A stretch of 64,000 nucleotides of DNA from Roseivivax isoporae LMG 25204 (GTDB lineage Bacteria; Pseudomonadota; Alphaproteobacteria; Rhodobacterales; Rhodobacteraceae). Positions within the stretch are counted from its first letter, which is position 1; every line of letters starts with the position of its first letter. The stretch spans positions 19,384-83,383 of the forward strand of contig NZ_JAME01000024.1 in the NCBI RefSeq assembly GCF_000521865.1, written 5' to 3'. Below, piece by piece: positions 24,492-34,156 of the stretch. Made by a program: the position numbers and the translations under genes. The notes beneath the pieces were generated by a model that saw only the letters and a program-made list of their open reading frames with translations, was not told the origin of the DNA and did no database searches.

Positions 24492-26420
24492 ATGTCCGAC
24501 AGACCCCTGACGCCGCTCCTCGACCGGGTGCGCACGCCCGCCGATCTCAAGTCGTTCAGCGACGGCGAACTGCGCGTGCTCGCCGACGAATTGCGGGCCG
24601 AAACCATCTCGGCCGTATCCGAGACCGGCGGCCATCTCGGCGCCGGCCTCGGCGTGGTCGAGCTGACCGTGGCGCTGCACGCGGTGTTCGACGCGCCGCG
24701 CGACAAGCTGATCTGGGACGTGAGCCACCAGAGCTATCCGCACAAGATCCTGACCGGGCGGCGCGACCGCATCCGGACGCTGCGCCAGAAGGACGGGCTG
24801 TCGGGCTTCACCAAGCGATCCGAATCGCCCTACGACCCGTTCGGCGCGGCGCATTCCTCGACCTCGATCTCGGCCGCGCTCGGCTTTGCCGTGGCGCGCG
24901 ACCTGGGCGGAGACAGCGACACCGGCCACGGCGATGCGATCGCGGTGATCGGCGACGGCGCCATGTCGGCGGGCATGGCCTACGAGGCCATGAACAACGC
25001 GGGCCATCTCGGCAAGCGGATGATCGTCATCCTGAACGACAACGAGATGTCGATCGCGCCGCCCACGGGCGCGCTGTCCTCCTACCTCTCGCGGCTCTAC
25101 GCCGAAGCGCCCTTCCACACGCTGAAGGACGCCGCCAAGAGCGCCGTGTCCTTCCTGCCCGAACCGTTCCGAGAGGGCGCCAAGCGCGCCAAGGACATGC
25201 TCAAGGGCATGGCCATGGGCGGCACGCTCTTCGAGGCGCTGGGCTTTTCCTATCTGGGTCCGATCGACGGGCACGACATGTCGCAGCTGCTGCCGGTGCT
25301 GCGCGCGATCAAGACGCGCGCCCACGGGCCGGTGCTGCTGCATGTCATCACCCGCAAGGGCAAGGGCTACGCCCCGGCCGAAGAACGCGCCGACCGCGGC
25401 CACGCCACCGGCAAGTTCGACGTCCTGTCGGGCGAGCAGAAGAAGGCGCCGTCGAACGCGCCGGCCTATACCCGCGTGTTCTCGGACGCGCTGGTGGCCG
25501 AGGCGACGCGCGATCCCCGCATCTGCGCGGTGACGGCGGCGATGCCCGACGGCACCGGGCTCGACCGGCTGGCCGGCATCTTTCCCTCGCGCGTCTTCGA
25601 CGTGGGCATCGCCGAGCAGCACGCGGTGACGTTCTCGGCGGGCCTTGCCGCCGGCGGCATGCGCCCCTTCTGCGCGCTCTACTCGACCTTCCTGCAGCGA
25701 GGCTACGACCAGGTAGTGCACGACGTGGCGATCCAGCGCCTGCCGGTGCGCTTCGCCATCGACCGCGCGGGACTGGTGGGCGCCGACGGCGCGACGCATG
25801 CAGGCGCCTTCGACGTGGCGTTCCTGTCGAACCTGCCGGGTTTCGTCGTCATGGCGGCCGCGGACGAGGCCGAGCTTGTACACATGGTGGCGACCGCCGC
25901 GGCACATGACGAGGGACCCATCGCCTTCCGCTACCCGCGGGGCGAAGGCGTCGGCGTCGAGATGCCCGAACGCGGCGTCCCGCTCGAGATCGGGCGCGGC
26001 CGCATCGTGCGCGAGGGCGCGCGCGTGGCGCTCCTGTCCTTCGGCGCGCGCCTCAAGGAGGTGACCGAGGCCGCCGAGGCGCTCGGCGCCCGCGGGCTCT
26101 CGCCCACCATCGCCGACGCGCGCTTCGCCAAGCCGCTCGACCGCGAGATGATCCTGCGTCTCGCTCGCGACCACGAGGCCCTCATCACCGTCGAGGAAGG
26201 CGCCATCGGCGGCTTCGGCAGCCACGTGGCGCAGCTCCTGGCCGAGGAAGGCATGTTCGACGAGGGCCTGCGCTTCCGCTCCATGGTGCTGCCCGACAGC
26301 TTCATCGACCAGGCGAGCCCACAGGACATGTACGCGGTGGCGCGGCTCAACGCCTCCGACATCGAGGCGAAGGTGCTCGAGGTCCTCGGCGTGGCGCGGA
26401 TGGGCGAACGGCGCGCCTGA
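24492..26420 (+). CDS. dxs: 1-deoxy-D-xylulose-5-phosphate synthase
   Basis: The 642-residue thiamine diphosphate enzyme makes DXP from pyruvate and glyceraldehyde 3-phosphate, the first step of the MEP isoprenoid pathway. Recognisable are [20 protein letters not shown], the ThDP/Mg motif [18 protein letters not shown] ending in [20 protein letters not shown], the transketolase-like [20 protein letters not shown] and the C-terminal [12 protein letters not shown]. Length and order are normal for Dxs. It follows ispA by 66 bases with CATGGAGGCGCGA as a possible Shine-Dalgarno region. Rhodobacterales often have a second dxs copy elsewhere. Confidence 0.95.
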   Translation: MSDRPLTPLLDRVRTPADLKSFSDGELRVLADELRAETISAVSETGGHLGAGLGVVELTVALHAVFDAPRDKLIWDVSHQSYPHKILTGRRDRIRTLRQKDGLSGFTKRSESPYDPFGAAHSSTSISAALGFAVARDLGGDSDTGHGDAIAVIGDGAMSAGMAYEAMNNAGHLGKRMIVILNDNEMSIAPPTGALSSYLSRLYAEAPFHTLKDAAKSAVSFLPEPFREGAKRAKDMLKGMAMGGTLFEALGFSYLGPIDGHDMSQLLPVLRAIKTRAHGPVLLHVITRKGKGYAPAEERADRGHATGKFDVLSGEQKKAPSNAPAYTRVFSDALVAEATRDPRICAVTAAMPDGTGLDRLAGIFPSRVFDVGIAEQHAVTFSAGLAAGGMRPFCALYSTFLQRGYDQVVHDVAIQRLPVRFAIDRAGLVGADGATHAGAFDVAFLSNLPGFVVMAAADEAELVHMVATAAAHDEGPIAFRYPRGEGVGVEMPERGVPLEIGRGRIVREGARVALLSFGARLKEVTEAAEALGARGLSPTIADARFAKPLDREMILRLARDHEALITVEEGAIGGFGSHVAQLLAEEGMFDEGLRFRSMVLPDSFIDQASPQDMYAVARLNASDIEAKVLEVLGVARMGERRA

Positions 26421-26432
26421 CGCGCCGCGCCC

Positions 26433-27056
26433 TCAGACGAGGCCCTGCCAGATCAGAAAGGCCACGGCCAGCACGCCCGAGACGCAGACGTAGCCCGCGA
26501 TCATGTAGAGCCCGTCGCGGATCATCAGGCCGATCGCGAAGAGCGACACCGCCACCGCGCCGGCCGAAGTGAAGAACGGCACGAGCTCGAGCAGCGGCCA
26601 GGTGATCGTCGTGGCGATGATCGTGAGCAGCGCGAGCGACGAGACCGGCCGGCGCGTCAGCACGCGCCAGCGGTTGCGGCTGTGCCGGTCGACCCATGCG
26701 GCGGGCTTGCGCAGGAACCCGAGCGCATTCTCGAGCCGCTCCGCACCGATCCGGCGGCGCATCAGGAACCCCGGCAGCCACAGGTGCCGCCGGCCCACGA
26801 GGTTCTGCGCGGCGATCAGCAGGATCACGAGGCCGCCGATCGTCGGCGCGCCCGGGATGCCCGAGATCGGCGACACGAGGATCAGCGCCGGCACCAGCAG
26901 CGCGGCGTCGAAGGACCGGTTGCCGATCCTCTCGAGAATTTCGTGCACGGACACGCTGTCCTGTCCGTCCTCTGGGCGGATGCGGTCCAGCAGCTCGGTC
27001 AGCGAGGCGACCGGCGTCACCTCGGGCACGTTCAGCCCGGTCGAGGTCGAACTCAT
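26433..27056 (-). CDS. ExoD-family exopolysaccharide synthesis membrane protein
   Basis: A 207-residue protein with a soluble N-terminus (residues 1-50, SVSVHEILERIGNRSF) and then several hydrophobic segments (AALLVPALILVSPISGIPGAPTIGGLVILLIAAQNLVG and three more after residue 125). GNRSFDAALLVPAL and PISGIPGAPT are the conserved ExoD blocks. ExoD is needed for exopolysaccharide production and alkaline tolerance in rhizobia, but its biochemical action is unknown. No polysaccharide genes are adjacent. It is convergent with dxs, 12 bases apart, with no terminator hairpin between them. Confidence 0.82.
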   Translation of the reverse strand: MSSTSTGLNVPEVTPVASLTELLDRIRPEDGQDSVSVHEILERIGNRSFDAALLVPALILVSPISGIPGAPTIGGLVILLIAAQNLVGRRHLWLPGFLMRRRIGAERLENALGFLRKPAAWVDRHSRNRWRVLTRRPVSSLALLTIIATTITWPLLELVPFFTSAGAVAVSLFAIGLMIRDGLYMIAGYVCVSGVLAVAFLIWQGLV

Positions 27057-27072
27057 GGGGAACTCCCGGATC

Positions 27073-27939
27073 TCAGGCCGGCTCGGCCTCGAGCAGCGCG
27101 CGCAGCCCGCTGCGGTAATCGGGGTGGATCAGCTCGACACCCAGCTCGGCCTTGATGCGGTCGTTCGCCACGCGCTTGTTGTCGCTGTAGAAGCTCCGCG
27201 CCATGGGCGACATGTCGGCCTCCTCGAACGGCACCTCGGGCGGCACCGGCAGGCCCAGAAGCTCGGCGGCATGAGCGATCACGTCCTGCGGCGGCGCGGG
27301 GTCGTCGTCGCACACATTGTAAACCGCGCCCGGATTCGGCCGCTCGATCGAGGCCGCCAGCACCTGCGCGATGTCGTCCACGTGGATGCGGCTGAACACC
27401 TGTCCGGGCTTCACCACGCGTTCGGCGCGGCCCTCGCGCACCTTCTCGAACGGGCCGCGTCCCGGCCCGTAGATGCCCGCCAGGCGGAAGACGTGCAGCG
27501 GCAGGTGCGGGATCGCGCCCCACGCGGCCTCTGCCGCCACGCGCATCTCGCCGCGCCGGGTCGTGGGCGCGAGCGGGGTCGTCTCGTCGACCCATGCGCC
27601 GTGATGGTCGCCGTAGACGCCCGTGGTGGACAGGTAGCCCGCCCAGTAGAGGTCCCGCGCCTTGTCCGCGACCGCCTCGCCGAGGAGCCGCAGCGACGGG
27701 TCGCCCTCGTCGTCGGGGCCGGCGGAGACCAGGAGATGGGTCGCCTCGCGCAGCGCCTGCGTCACCGGCTCCGCCTCCCACGGCAGCGGTTCGACGCCGG
27801 TCTCGGCGATGCGCGCGCGCGTCTCGGGCCTGCGCCCGGTGCCGAGGACGCGCCAGCCCTCGGGGATGAGGCGCGCGGCAAGCGCGCGCGCAGAATAGCC
27901 GTGGCCGAGCGACAGGAGGGTGGGGCGTTCGTGGGTCAT
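27073..27939 (-). CDS. NAD(P)-dependent epimerase/dehydratase-like SDR protein
   Basis: The 288-residue protein has a Rossmann start LLSLGHGYSARALAARLI (GxGxxA type), then GTGRRPE at the end of the second strand. YLSTTGVYGDHHGAWVDETTP fits the extended-SDR active-site region with a Tyr in TGVYGD, and IHVDDIAQVLAASIERPNPGAVYNVCDD is the typical C-terminal epimerase block. It resembles YeeZ-type proteins, whose substrates are unknown. The ATG at 27939 is preferred over one 48 bases upstream because it begins right at the Rossmann strand. It is followed 16 bases later by the ExoD gene in the same direction. Confidence 0.82.
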   Translation of the reverse strand: MTHERPTLLSLGHGYSARALAARLIPEGWRVLGTGRRPETRARIAETGVEPLPWEAEPVTQALREATHLLVSAGPDDEGDPSLRLLGEAVADKARDLYWAGYLSTTGVYGDHHGAWVDETTPLAPTTRRGEMRVAAEAAWGAIPHLPLHVFRLAGIYGPGRGPFEKVREGRAERVVKPGQVFSRIHVDDIAQVLAASIERPNPGAVYNVCDDDPAPPQDVIAHAAELLGLPVPPEVPFEEADMSPMARSFYSDNKRVANDRIKAELGVELIHPDYRSGLRALLEAEPA

Positions 27940-28116
27940 GTCCGTAGAGATGCGCTCGACACCCCGCTTTGGCAAGGCGCGGTCCACTGGCAGAACCCCG
28001 CCGCCGCCTCGGCGAAAGCTCGCCGAGGCGCTCTGGACGGCGAAATTCGCATGGCCGGGACGACCGGGACGCGGTGTAGACCGGTGCGCGGGACAACAAT
28101 CCGGAGACCCCGACCC

Positions 28117-28614
28117 GTGACCGCATTCCGCCCGGCGCTATGCCTCGCCGCCCTTCTGTCGCTCGGAGCCTGCGCCAGCTTCGCACCGAATGACGGGGAA
28201 CAGGTCGCCCGCTTCGCCGCAGCGCCGTCCTATGCGACACCGCTCTATCCCAACGAGACCCCCGAGCTTCGGGAACTCATCAACCAATACGCCGACTTCT
28301 ATCAGGTGCCCCGGCCCCTCGTGCACCGCGTCATCGTGCGCGAGAGCACCCACCGCCCGGGCGCCCGCAACGGCCCCTATTACGGCCTGATGCAGATCCT
28401 GCCCGCGACCGCCCGCACCATGGGCTTCCGCGGCCAGCCCTCGGACCTGCTCGATGCCGAGACCAACCTGAAATACGCGGTGAAGTACCTGCGCGGGGCG
28501 TGGCTCCTTTCGGACGGCAGCTACGACGCCGCCGTCGGCTGGTACGCGCGCGGCTACTATTACGAGGCCAAGCGCCAGGGCATGCTGGTCGAGACCGGCC
28601 TGCGCCCGGGCTGA
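28117..28614 (+). CDS. Small lytic transglycosylase (SLT) lipoprotein
   Basis: The 165-residue protein starts with a GTG preceded by CCGGAGACC. It carries a lipoprotein signal peptide, LAALLSLGAC, with the lipidated Cys at 19. The rest is a minimal SLT domain: the catalytic Glu in VHRVIVRESTHRPGARN, then GPYYGLMQILPATARTMGF and NLKYAVKYLRGAWLLSDGSYDAAVGWYARGYY. It cleaves the glycan strands of peptidoglycan with formation of anhydromuramic ends. It is much shorter than Slt70 and contains only the catalytic module. It is convergent with the APP1 gene, 10 bases apart. Confidence 0.88.
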   Translation: MTAFRPALCLAALLSLGACASFAPNDGEQVARFAAAPSYATPLYPNETPELRELINQYADFYQVPRPLVHRVIVRESTHRPGARNGPYYGLMQILPATARTMGFRGQPSDLLDAETNLKYAVKYLRGAWLLSDGSYDAAVGWYARGYYYEAKRQGMLVETGLRPG

Positions 28615-28624
28615 TCCCCGACGC

Positions 28625-29611
28625 TCACGCCGGCCGCGCGATGTCGGGCGCGAGCCCCGCATAGTCCGGCCCGTGATCCACCCGCACGCCCAGCGCCTCG
28701 AGGGCGCGCATGCGGGCGGCGTCGCGGGCATCGGCCCCCTTTCCCGGCTCGCGCAGGATCACCCGGACGACACGTCCCGGATGCCGTTCCGCCGCCGCGA
28801 GGTAGACCTGCGGATCGTGCTGGCCGGTATCGCCCACCAGCACCACGGGCAGGTCCGGCACCGCCGCCATCAGCCCGTCGATCGCCGCGCCCTTGTGGTC
28901 GCCATGGGTGCCCGAGATGAACTGCGTGCGCGAGATGCCGAGGTCGCGCAGGAACATGGGCGCCCGCGGCAGGTCCGCCCGGTCGAAGATCCGCTGCAGG
29001 AAATGGTGCAGGTTCCACGGGCTCGACGAGACGAAGAAGATCGGCGCGCCGCGCGCCTCGAACCCGCGCATGAGTTCGACCGCGTCGGGAAAGACATGCC
29101 GCGTCAGCGCGTTGCCGGTGAGCGAGGTCCAGAGGTTGCGCAGGAGCGAATAGGCCCCGGTCTCGAGGACGGTGTCGTCGATGTCCGAGATCACCATGAA
29201 GGGTGCCCCCGGCCCCACGACCAGCGCCTCGAGCACCGCACCCTCGCCGCCCTCGACCTCGACCGGGTGCGAGGACCAGCCCGGCGCCGCGTCCCCCCGC
29301 GGCAGATGCAGCGTGAAATAGCCTTCGTCGTCGGTCATCGCCGTCGTCTCGCCCGCGCGGACGGTACGCTCCGCGACCTCGCGGGTCAGGAACAGCCCCG
29401 CCATCTGGCGCAGGTTCACGAACCACGAATCCTCGGGCTCGGGCGTGGTACGCCGGAGCGAGGTCAGCACCCGCCCCCGCAGCAGGATCTCGTCGGGCGT
29501 CGCGTAGCCGAGATAGGGGTCGATCACGACGCCCTGCGGGTCCGAGGGACGGAACACCCGGTCGAGCGCGCGCTCGACCGGATTCGCGATGCGGGCAAGG
29601 ACGGTCTTCAA
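28625..29611 (-). CDS. APP1-like phosphatidate phosphatase domain protein (DUF2183)
   Basis: The 328-residue protein has a C-terminal HAD-type APP1 domain with the catalytic DIDDTVLETGAYSL (DxDxT), FFVSSSPWNLHHFLQRIF, DLGISRTQFISGTHGDHK and LVGDTGQHDPQVYL. The N-terminal ~140 residues form a beta-rich domain common in bacterial members. In yeast App1 the domain dephosphorylates phosphatidic acid; bacterial substrates are not known to me. It begins 7 bases after the last permease gene of the polyamine-type transporter and is therefore probably part of that transcript, which is an unexplained association. Confidence 0.82.
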   Translation of the reverse strand: MKTVLARIANPVERALDRVFRPSDPQGVVIDPYLGYATPDEILLRGRVLTSLRRTTPEPEDSWFVNLRQMAGLFLTREVAERTVRAGETTAMTDDEGYFTLHLPRGDAAPGWSSHPVEVEGGEGAVLEALVVGPGAPFMVISDIDDTVLETGAYSLLRNLWTSLTGNALTRHVFPDAVELMRGFEARGAPIFFVSSSPWNLHHFLQRIFDRADLPRAPMFLRDLGISRTQFISGTHGDHKGAAIDGLMAAVPDLPVVLVGDTGQHDPQVYLAAAERHPGRVVRVILREPGKGADARDAARMRALEALGVRVDHGPDYAGLAPDIARPA

Positions 29612-29618
29612 GCGCGGA

Positions 29619-30815
29619 TCAGCCCGGGCTCAGACCGCGCAGCTTCTCGGCCCGGCGACGCAGGACCTCGAGCGTCGTCAGCAGGCAGATCGAGATCGCC
29701 ACGAGCATGGTCGCCACCGCGAGGATCGTGGGCGAGATCTGCTCGCGCAGGCCGGTGAACATCTGCCAGGGCAGCGTCTGCTGGTTGGCCGAGCCGACGA
29801 ACAGCACCACCACGACCTCGTCGAACGAGGTGATGAAGGCGAAGAGGCCGCCCGATATCACGCCCGGCAGGATCAGCGGCATCTGCACCCGGAAGAACGT
29901 GGTGACCGGATCGGCGCCCATGTTCGCCGCCGCCCGCGTCAGCGACCGGTCGAACCCCACGAGCGTCGCCGTCACCGTGATGATGACGAAGGGGATGCCG
30001 AGCGCCGCATGCGCCAGCACGACGCCCAGGTAGGTGCCCTGCAGGCCGATGCGCGAATAGAAGAAGTACATGCCCGCGGCCGAGATGATGAGCGGCACGA
30101 TCATCGGCGAGATCAGGATCGCCATGATCGCCCGGCGGAACGGCACGTGCGGCTGGCTGAGACCGATCGCCGCCAGCGTGCCGAAGCCCACCGACAGGAG
30201 CGTGGCCACCGGCGCGATGAGAAGCGAGTTCCGCAGCGCCTGCTGCCAGTCCGCCGAGTTGAAGAAGTCGCGGTAGTGCTTCAGCGAGTAGCCCGCCGGA
30301 TCGAAGGCCAGCATCTCGGGCGTGAAGGTGAAAAAGTTCTGCGCGTTGAACGACAGCGGCATCACCACGAGGATCGGCGTGATGAGGAAGACGAAGATCG
30401 CGCCGCAGATCACGCGGAAGCTGTAGTGCCACAGCACCTGGCCCGAGGTCAGGTAGGGCGGCAGCTTGCTCCGGTAGCGGCAGCGCCCGACCCAGTAGAT
30501 GAACCAGCCGATGAACCAGCCGAACAGCGTGCCGACCACGAGGCCGGGCAACGCGCCGATCCAGAAGCCCGCCACCGCGAAGAGCGCGAGCACGCCCCAC
30601 TTGAAGGTGCGTTCGTGCGCGACGCCCGCGACCGCCATGGCAAGGAACGCGAGGCCCGCGCAGAGCGCGGCCCCCACCACGATCCCGGCCAGTCCCGAGC
30701 CCTGCGCGGTGCCCACGAACAGCCCGAAGAACGCCCCGGCCGCGGCGACCACGCCGCAGGTGAACCCGTAGGGCATGGTCCGCGTCTCGGTGATGACGAC
30801 GTCCGATGTCGACAT
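29619..30815 (-). CDS. ABC transporter permease, PotC-like, with extra N-terminal membrane domain
   Basis: The 398-residue protein has, from about residue 135, a PotC-type binding-protein-dependent permease (FRVICGAIFVFLITPILVVMPLSFN to the coupling loop TRAAANMGADPVTTFFRVQMPLILPG). The first ~125 residues contain about four extra hydrophobic segments (GFTCGVVAAAGAFFGLFVG, IVVGAALCAGLAFLAMAV, WGVLALFAVAGFWIGALPG and neighbours) that standard PotC proteins of ~260-280 residues lack. It pairs with the upstream permease, separated by 4 bases. The ligand class is polyamine-like by family only; adjacent catabolic genes suggest a diamino or N-acyl compound. Confidence 0.85.
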   Translation of the reverse strand: MSTSDVVITETRTMPYGFTCGVVAAAGAFFGLFVGTAQGSGLAGIVVGAALCAGLAFLAMAVAGVAHERTFKWGVLALFAVAGFWIGALPGLVVGTLFGWFIGWFIYWVGRCRYRSKLPPYLTSGQVLWHYSFRVICGAIFVFLITPILVVMPLSFNAQNFFTFTPEMLAFDPAGYSLKHYRDFFNSADWQQALRNSLLIAPVATLLSVGFGTLAAIGLSQPHVPFRRAIMAILISPMIVPLIISAAGMYFFYSRIGLQGTYLGVVLAHAALGIPFVIITVTATLVGFDRSLTRAAANMGADPVTTFFRVQMPLILPGVISGGLFAFITSFDEVVVVLFVGSANQQTLPWQMFTGLREQISPTILAVATMLVAISICLLTTLEVLRRRAEKLRGLSPG

Positions 30816-30819
30816 GTCC

Positions 30820-32541
30820 TCAGCCCCCCAGCTTCACGTTGTCGATGCCGACGATCTTGTCGTAGGCCCAGTAGAGGATCAGCACGACCGCGAGCAGGAT
30901 CGTGCCCAGCGCCGCCGCGAGCCCCCAGTTCAGCGAGGACGAGATGTGGTAGGCGATCCGGTTCGAGATGAACGTGCCGGTGGTGCCGCCGACGATCTCG
31001 GGCGTGATGTAGTAGCCGATGGCGAGGATGAAGACGAGGATCGACCCCGCGCCGATGCCCGGCACCGATTGCGGGAAGTAGACCCGCCAGAACGCCGTCC
31101 AGTTGGTCGCGCCAAGCGACTTCGCGGCGCGCACGTAGGAGGGCGGGATCGTCGACATCACCGAGTACATCGGCAGGATCATGAACGGCAGCAGGATGTG
31201 CGTCATGGCGACGATCGTGCCGAACTGGTTGTTGATCATCACGAGCCGGCTGCCGTCGCCGATGAGCCCCAGCCAGACGAGCACGTCGTTGATCACACCC
31301 TGCTGCTGCAGCATCACCTTCCACGCGCTCGTCCGCACCAACAGCGACGTCCAGAACGGCAGGAGCACGAGGATCATCAACAGGTTCGCGGTCCGCATCG
31401 GCAGGTTCGCCAGAAGGTACGCGACCGGGTAGGCGAGCAGGATGCAGCAGCCCATGATCGTCAGCGACATGAACAGCGTCCGCTTGAACAGCAGGCCGTA
31501 GATCTGCTGGTCCTCGGGCTGCATGGCAGCACCGTCCGCCGTCTGCCGCATGTCGACGGCGTTCAGGAAGTATCCGGACGTGACCGGCCCAGAGAACGTC
31601 TGGATCGTCGCCCAGACATTCGGGTCGCCCCAGTCCTCGTCGATCTCGTCGATGAAGTAGCTGCGGAAATCGACGGTCTCGAAGTCCGACAGCGCCCCGG
31701 CCGCCTCCCGCAGGAGCGCAGCCGTGTCGCCGTCGAAGGCGTCGGCCGCCGCGGGCGTCGCCATCAGGTCCTGGTAGAGAGCCGTGTAGGCCACCGGCCA
31801 GGGCTCGTCCTCGGCCAGCGAATCCCGGCGTGCGCCGGCGGTGAAGGTGGCGAAGTTCTGGTAGACCGCGGTGGTGCGCGGCAGCATCTCCTCCGCCGCC
31901 TCGGACGGGCGGAAGCCCGGCGGCGCGCCCTCCTGGCCGTCGTCGAACCACTCGGTGTAGCCCGCGCGCCAGTCCGGGTCGCCCATGAGCGCGATCCAGG
32001 TGGCGGGTTCTTCCCAGGCCTCGTTCAGATCCTCGAACTGGTCGAGGTAGACGTCGCCGATGTCCTCGATGTCGCGGCCCGATTGCCGGAACAGCGACGA
32101 GATGCCCGTCGTCTCGTAATTGAGGCGTGTGCCGAGCCGGGTGTGGTTCTTGAGCTGCGCCGCCAGCGCCATGTCGTAATAGAAGGCCTCGAAGACCTCC
32201 CCGCCCGGCGCCTCGTCCGACTCGTGGTCCCAGCTGCCCAGAAGCTCGACCGTCCGCGGCAGCGTCTCGGGCACGATCTCGTTCTCGACCGAGCGGAACA
32301 GCATGTCCGCGATCGGCGCGATGAAGGTCAGCAGCACGAAGATCAGGAGCGGCGCGATCAGCATCAGCGCCCGCAGCTTCTGCCGGCGCAACGCGCGCGC
32401 CAGCGATCTCTTGAGCGGCGTGCCGTCGGCGGCCAGCATCTGTCCCGATTTCGAGACGTTCTGGTCCGCGCGTTTCTGCGCCTGCGGGTCGTCCGCCCGG
32501 GCGGGGGCGCCGACCGTGCTGTCGTTGGTCGCGTCGCTCAT
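30820..32541 (-). CDS. ABC transporter permease, PotB-like, with ~265-residue extracytoplasmic insertion
   Basis: The 573-residue permease is about twice the length of PotB. A cytoplasmic N-terminus (1-55) is followed by a first membrane helix (about 58-80), then residues ~85-350 form a soluble acidic, Trp/Asp-rich segment, and the remaining helices follow from about 353 (LFKRTLFMSLTIMGCCILLAYPVAYLL). The coupling loop AAKSLGATNWTAFWRVYFPQSVPG is intact. By topology the insertion would face the periplasm and could meet the binding protein or substrate. It lies between DUF1330 and the PotC-like gene with 4-base gaps on both sides. The extended permease form occurs in some alphaproteobacterial transporters. 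Confidence 0.85.
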   Translation of the reverse strand: MSDATNDSTVGAPARADDPQAQKRADQNVSKSGQMLAADGTPLKRSLARALRRQKLRALMLIAPLLIFVLLTFIAPIADMLFRSVENEIVPETLPRTVELLGSWDHESDEAPGGEVFEAFYYDMALAAQLKNHTRLGTRLNYETTGISSLFRQSGRDIEDIGDVYLDQFEDLNEAWEEPATWIALMGDPDWRAGYTEWFDDGQEGAPPGFRPSEAAEEMLPRTTAVYQNFATFTAGARRDSLAEDEPWPVAYTALYQDLMATPAAADAFDGDTAALLREAAGALSDFETVDFRSYFIDEIDEDWGDPNVWATIQTFSGPVTSGYFLNAVDMRQTADGAAMQPEDQQIYGLLFKRTLFMSLTIMGCCILLAYPVAYLLANLPMRTANLLMILVLLPFWTSLLVRTSAWKVMLQQQGVINDVLVWLGLIGDGSRLVMINNQFGTIVAMTHILLPFMILPMYSVMSTIPPSYVRAAKSLGATNWTAFWRVYFPQSVPGIGAGSILVFILAIGYYITPEIVGGTTGTFISNRIAYHISSSLNWGLAAALGTILLAVVLILYWAYDKIVGIDNVKLGG

Positions 32542-32545
32542 GGTC

Positions 32546-32833
32546 TCAGGTCCCTTCTACGAGGACGATGCTGCTGGTGGCCGTCCGGCGCCGGATCTCG
32601 GCGACCTCCTGGTAGGCCGGATCGTGATAGGCGCGCCGCGCGGTCTCGTAGTCCGGAAACTCGATCACCACGTGCCGATCGAGGCTCTCGCCCTCGACCG
32701 TCTCGGACGTGCCGCCGCGGACCACGAAGCGCCCGCCATGTCCTTCGAGGATCGGCGTGTCGCGTTCGACGTATTCGCGGTACCCTTCGGGATCGCGAAC
32801 CGAGATGTGGGCGATGATGTAGCCCTTGGGCAT
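32546..32833 (-). CDS. DUF1330 (dimeric alpha/beta barrel) protein
   Basis: A 95-residue protein that starts MPKGYIIAHISVRDPEGYREYV and continues with the DUF1330 pattern GGRFVVRGG, EGESLDRHVVIEFPDYETARRAYHDPAYQEVAEIRRR. Members adopt a ferredoxin-like dimeric alpha+beta barrel as seen in small monooxygenases and EthD-type proteins, but their activity is mostly unknown. Here it is embedded between the solute-binding protein gene and the first permease gene of an ABC transporter, with only 4 bases before the permease ATG, so it is very likely expressed with the transporter and may act on its ligand. Confidence 0.88.
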   Translation of the reverse strand: MPKGYIIAHISVRDPEGYREYVERDTPILEGHGGRFVVRGGTSETVEGESLDRHVVIEFPDYETARRAYHDPAYQEVAEIRRRTATSSIVLVEGT

Positions 32834-32920
32834 GGGCCTCTTCCCTTCAGTCCGCGCGCCGCGGCCGCTTGTGGAAAGGTCCGGGGCGCGCGATGCCGCC
32901 CCGGACCCCGGTTCACCCGC

Positions 32921-34033
<1,113 letters not shown>

Positions 34034-34120
34034 GCCTTACTCCCTAAAGCACCCGTTTGAATTGAGGGGGTCCACGTTACGGGTGAAACGCCGGACCCTG
34101 TGGTGCGCGCCGCCGCGCAG

Positions 34121-34152
34121 GCATTCGAGATGCGCAAAGACGGCGCGAATGC
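34121..34152 (-). other. Inverted repeat between the ATPase and binding-protein genes
   Basis: GCATTCG (34121-34127) and CGAATGC (34146-34152) form a 7-base stem with an 18-base loop, directly after the ATPase stop. A second arm pair ACCCGT/ACGGGT spans 34050-34084. These structures could stabilise or partially end the message before the highly expressed binding-protein gene. I see no confident separate promoter here. Confidence 0.4.
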
Positions 34153-34156
34153 GACC

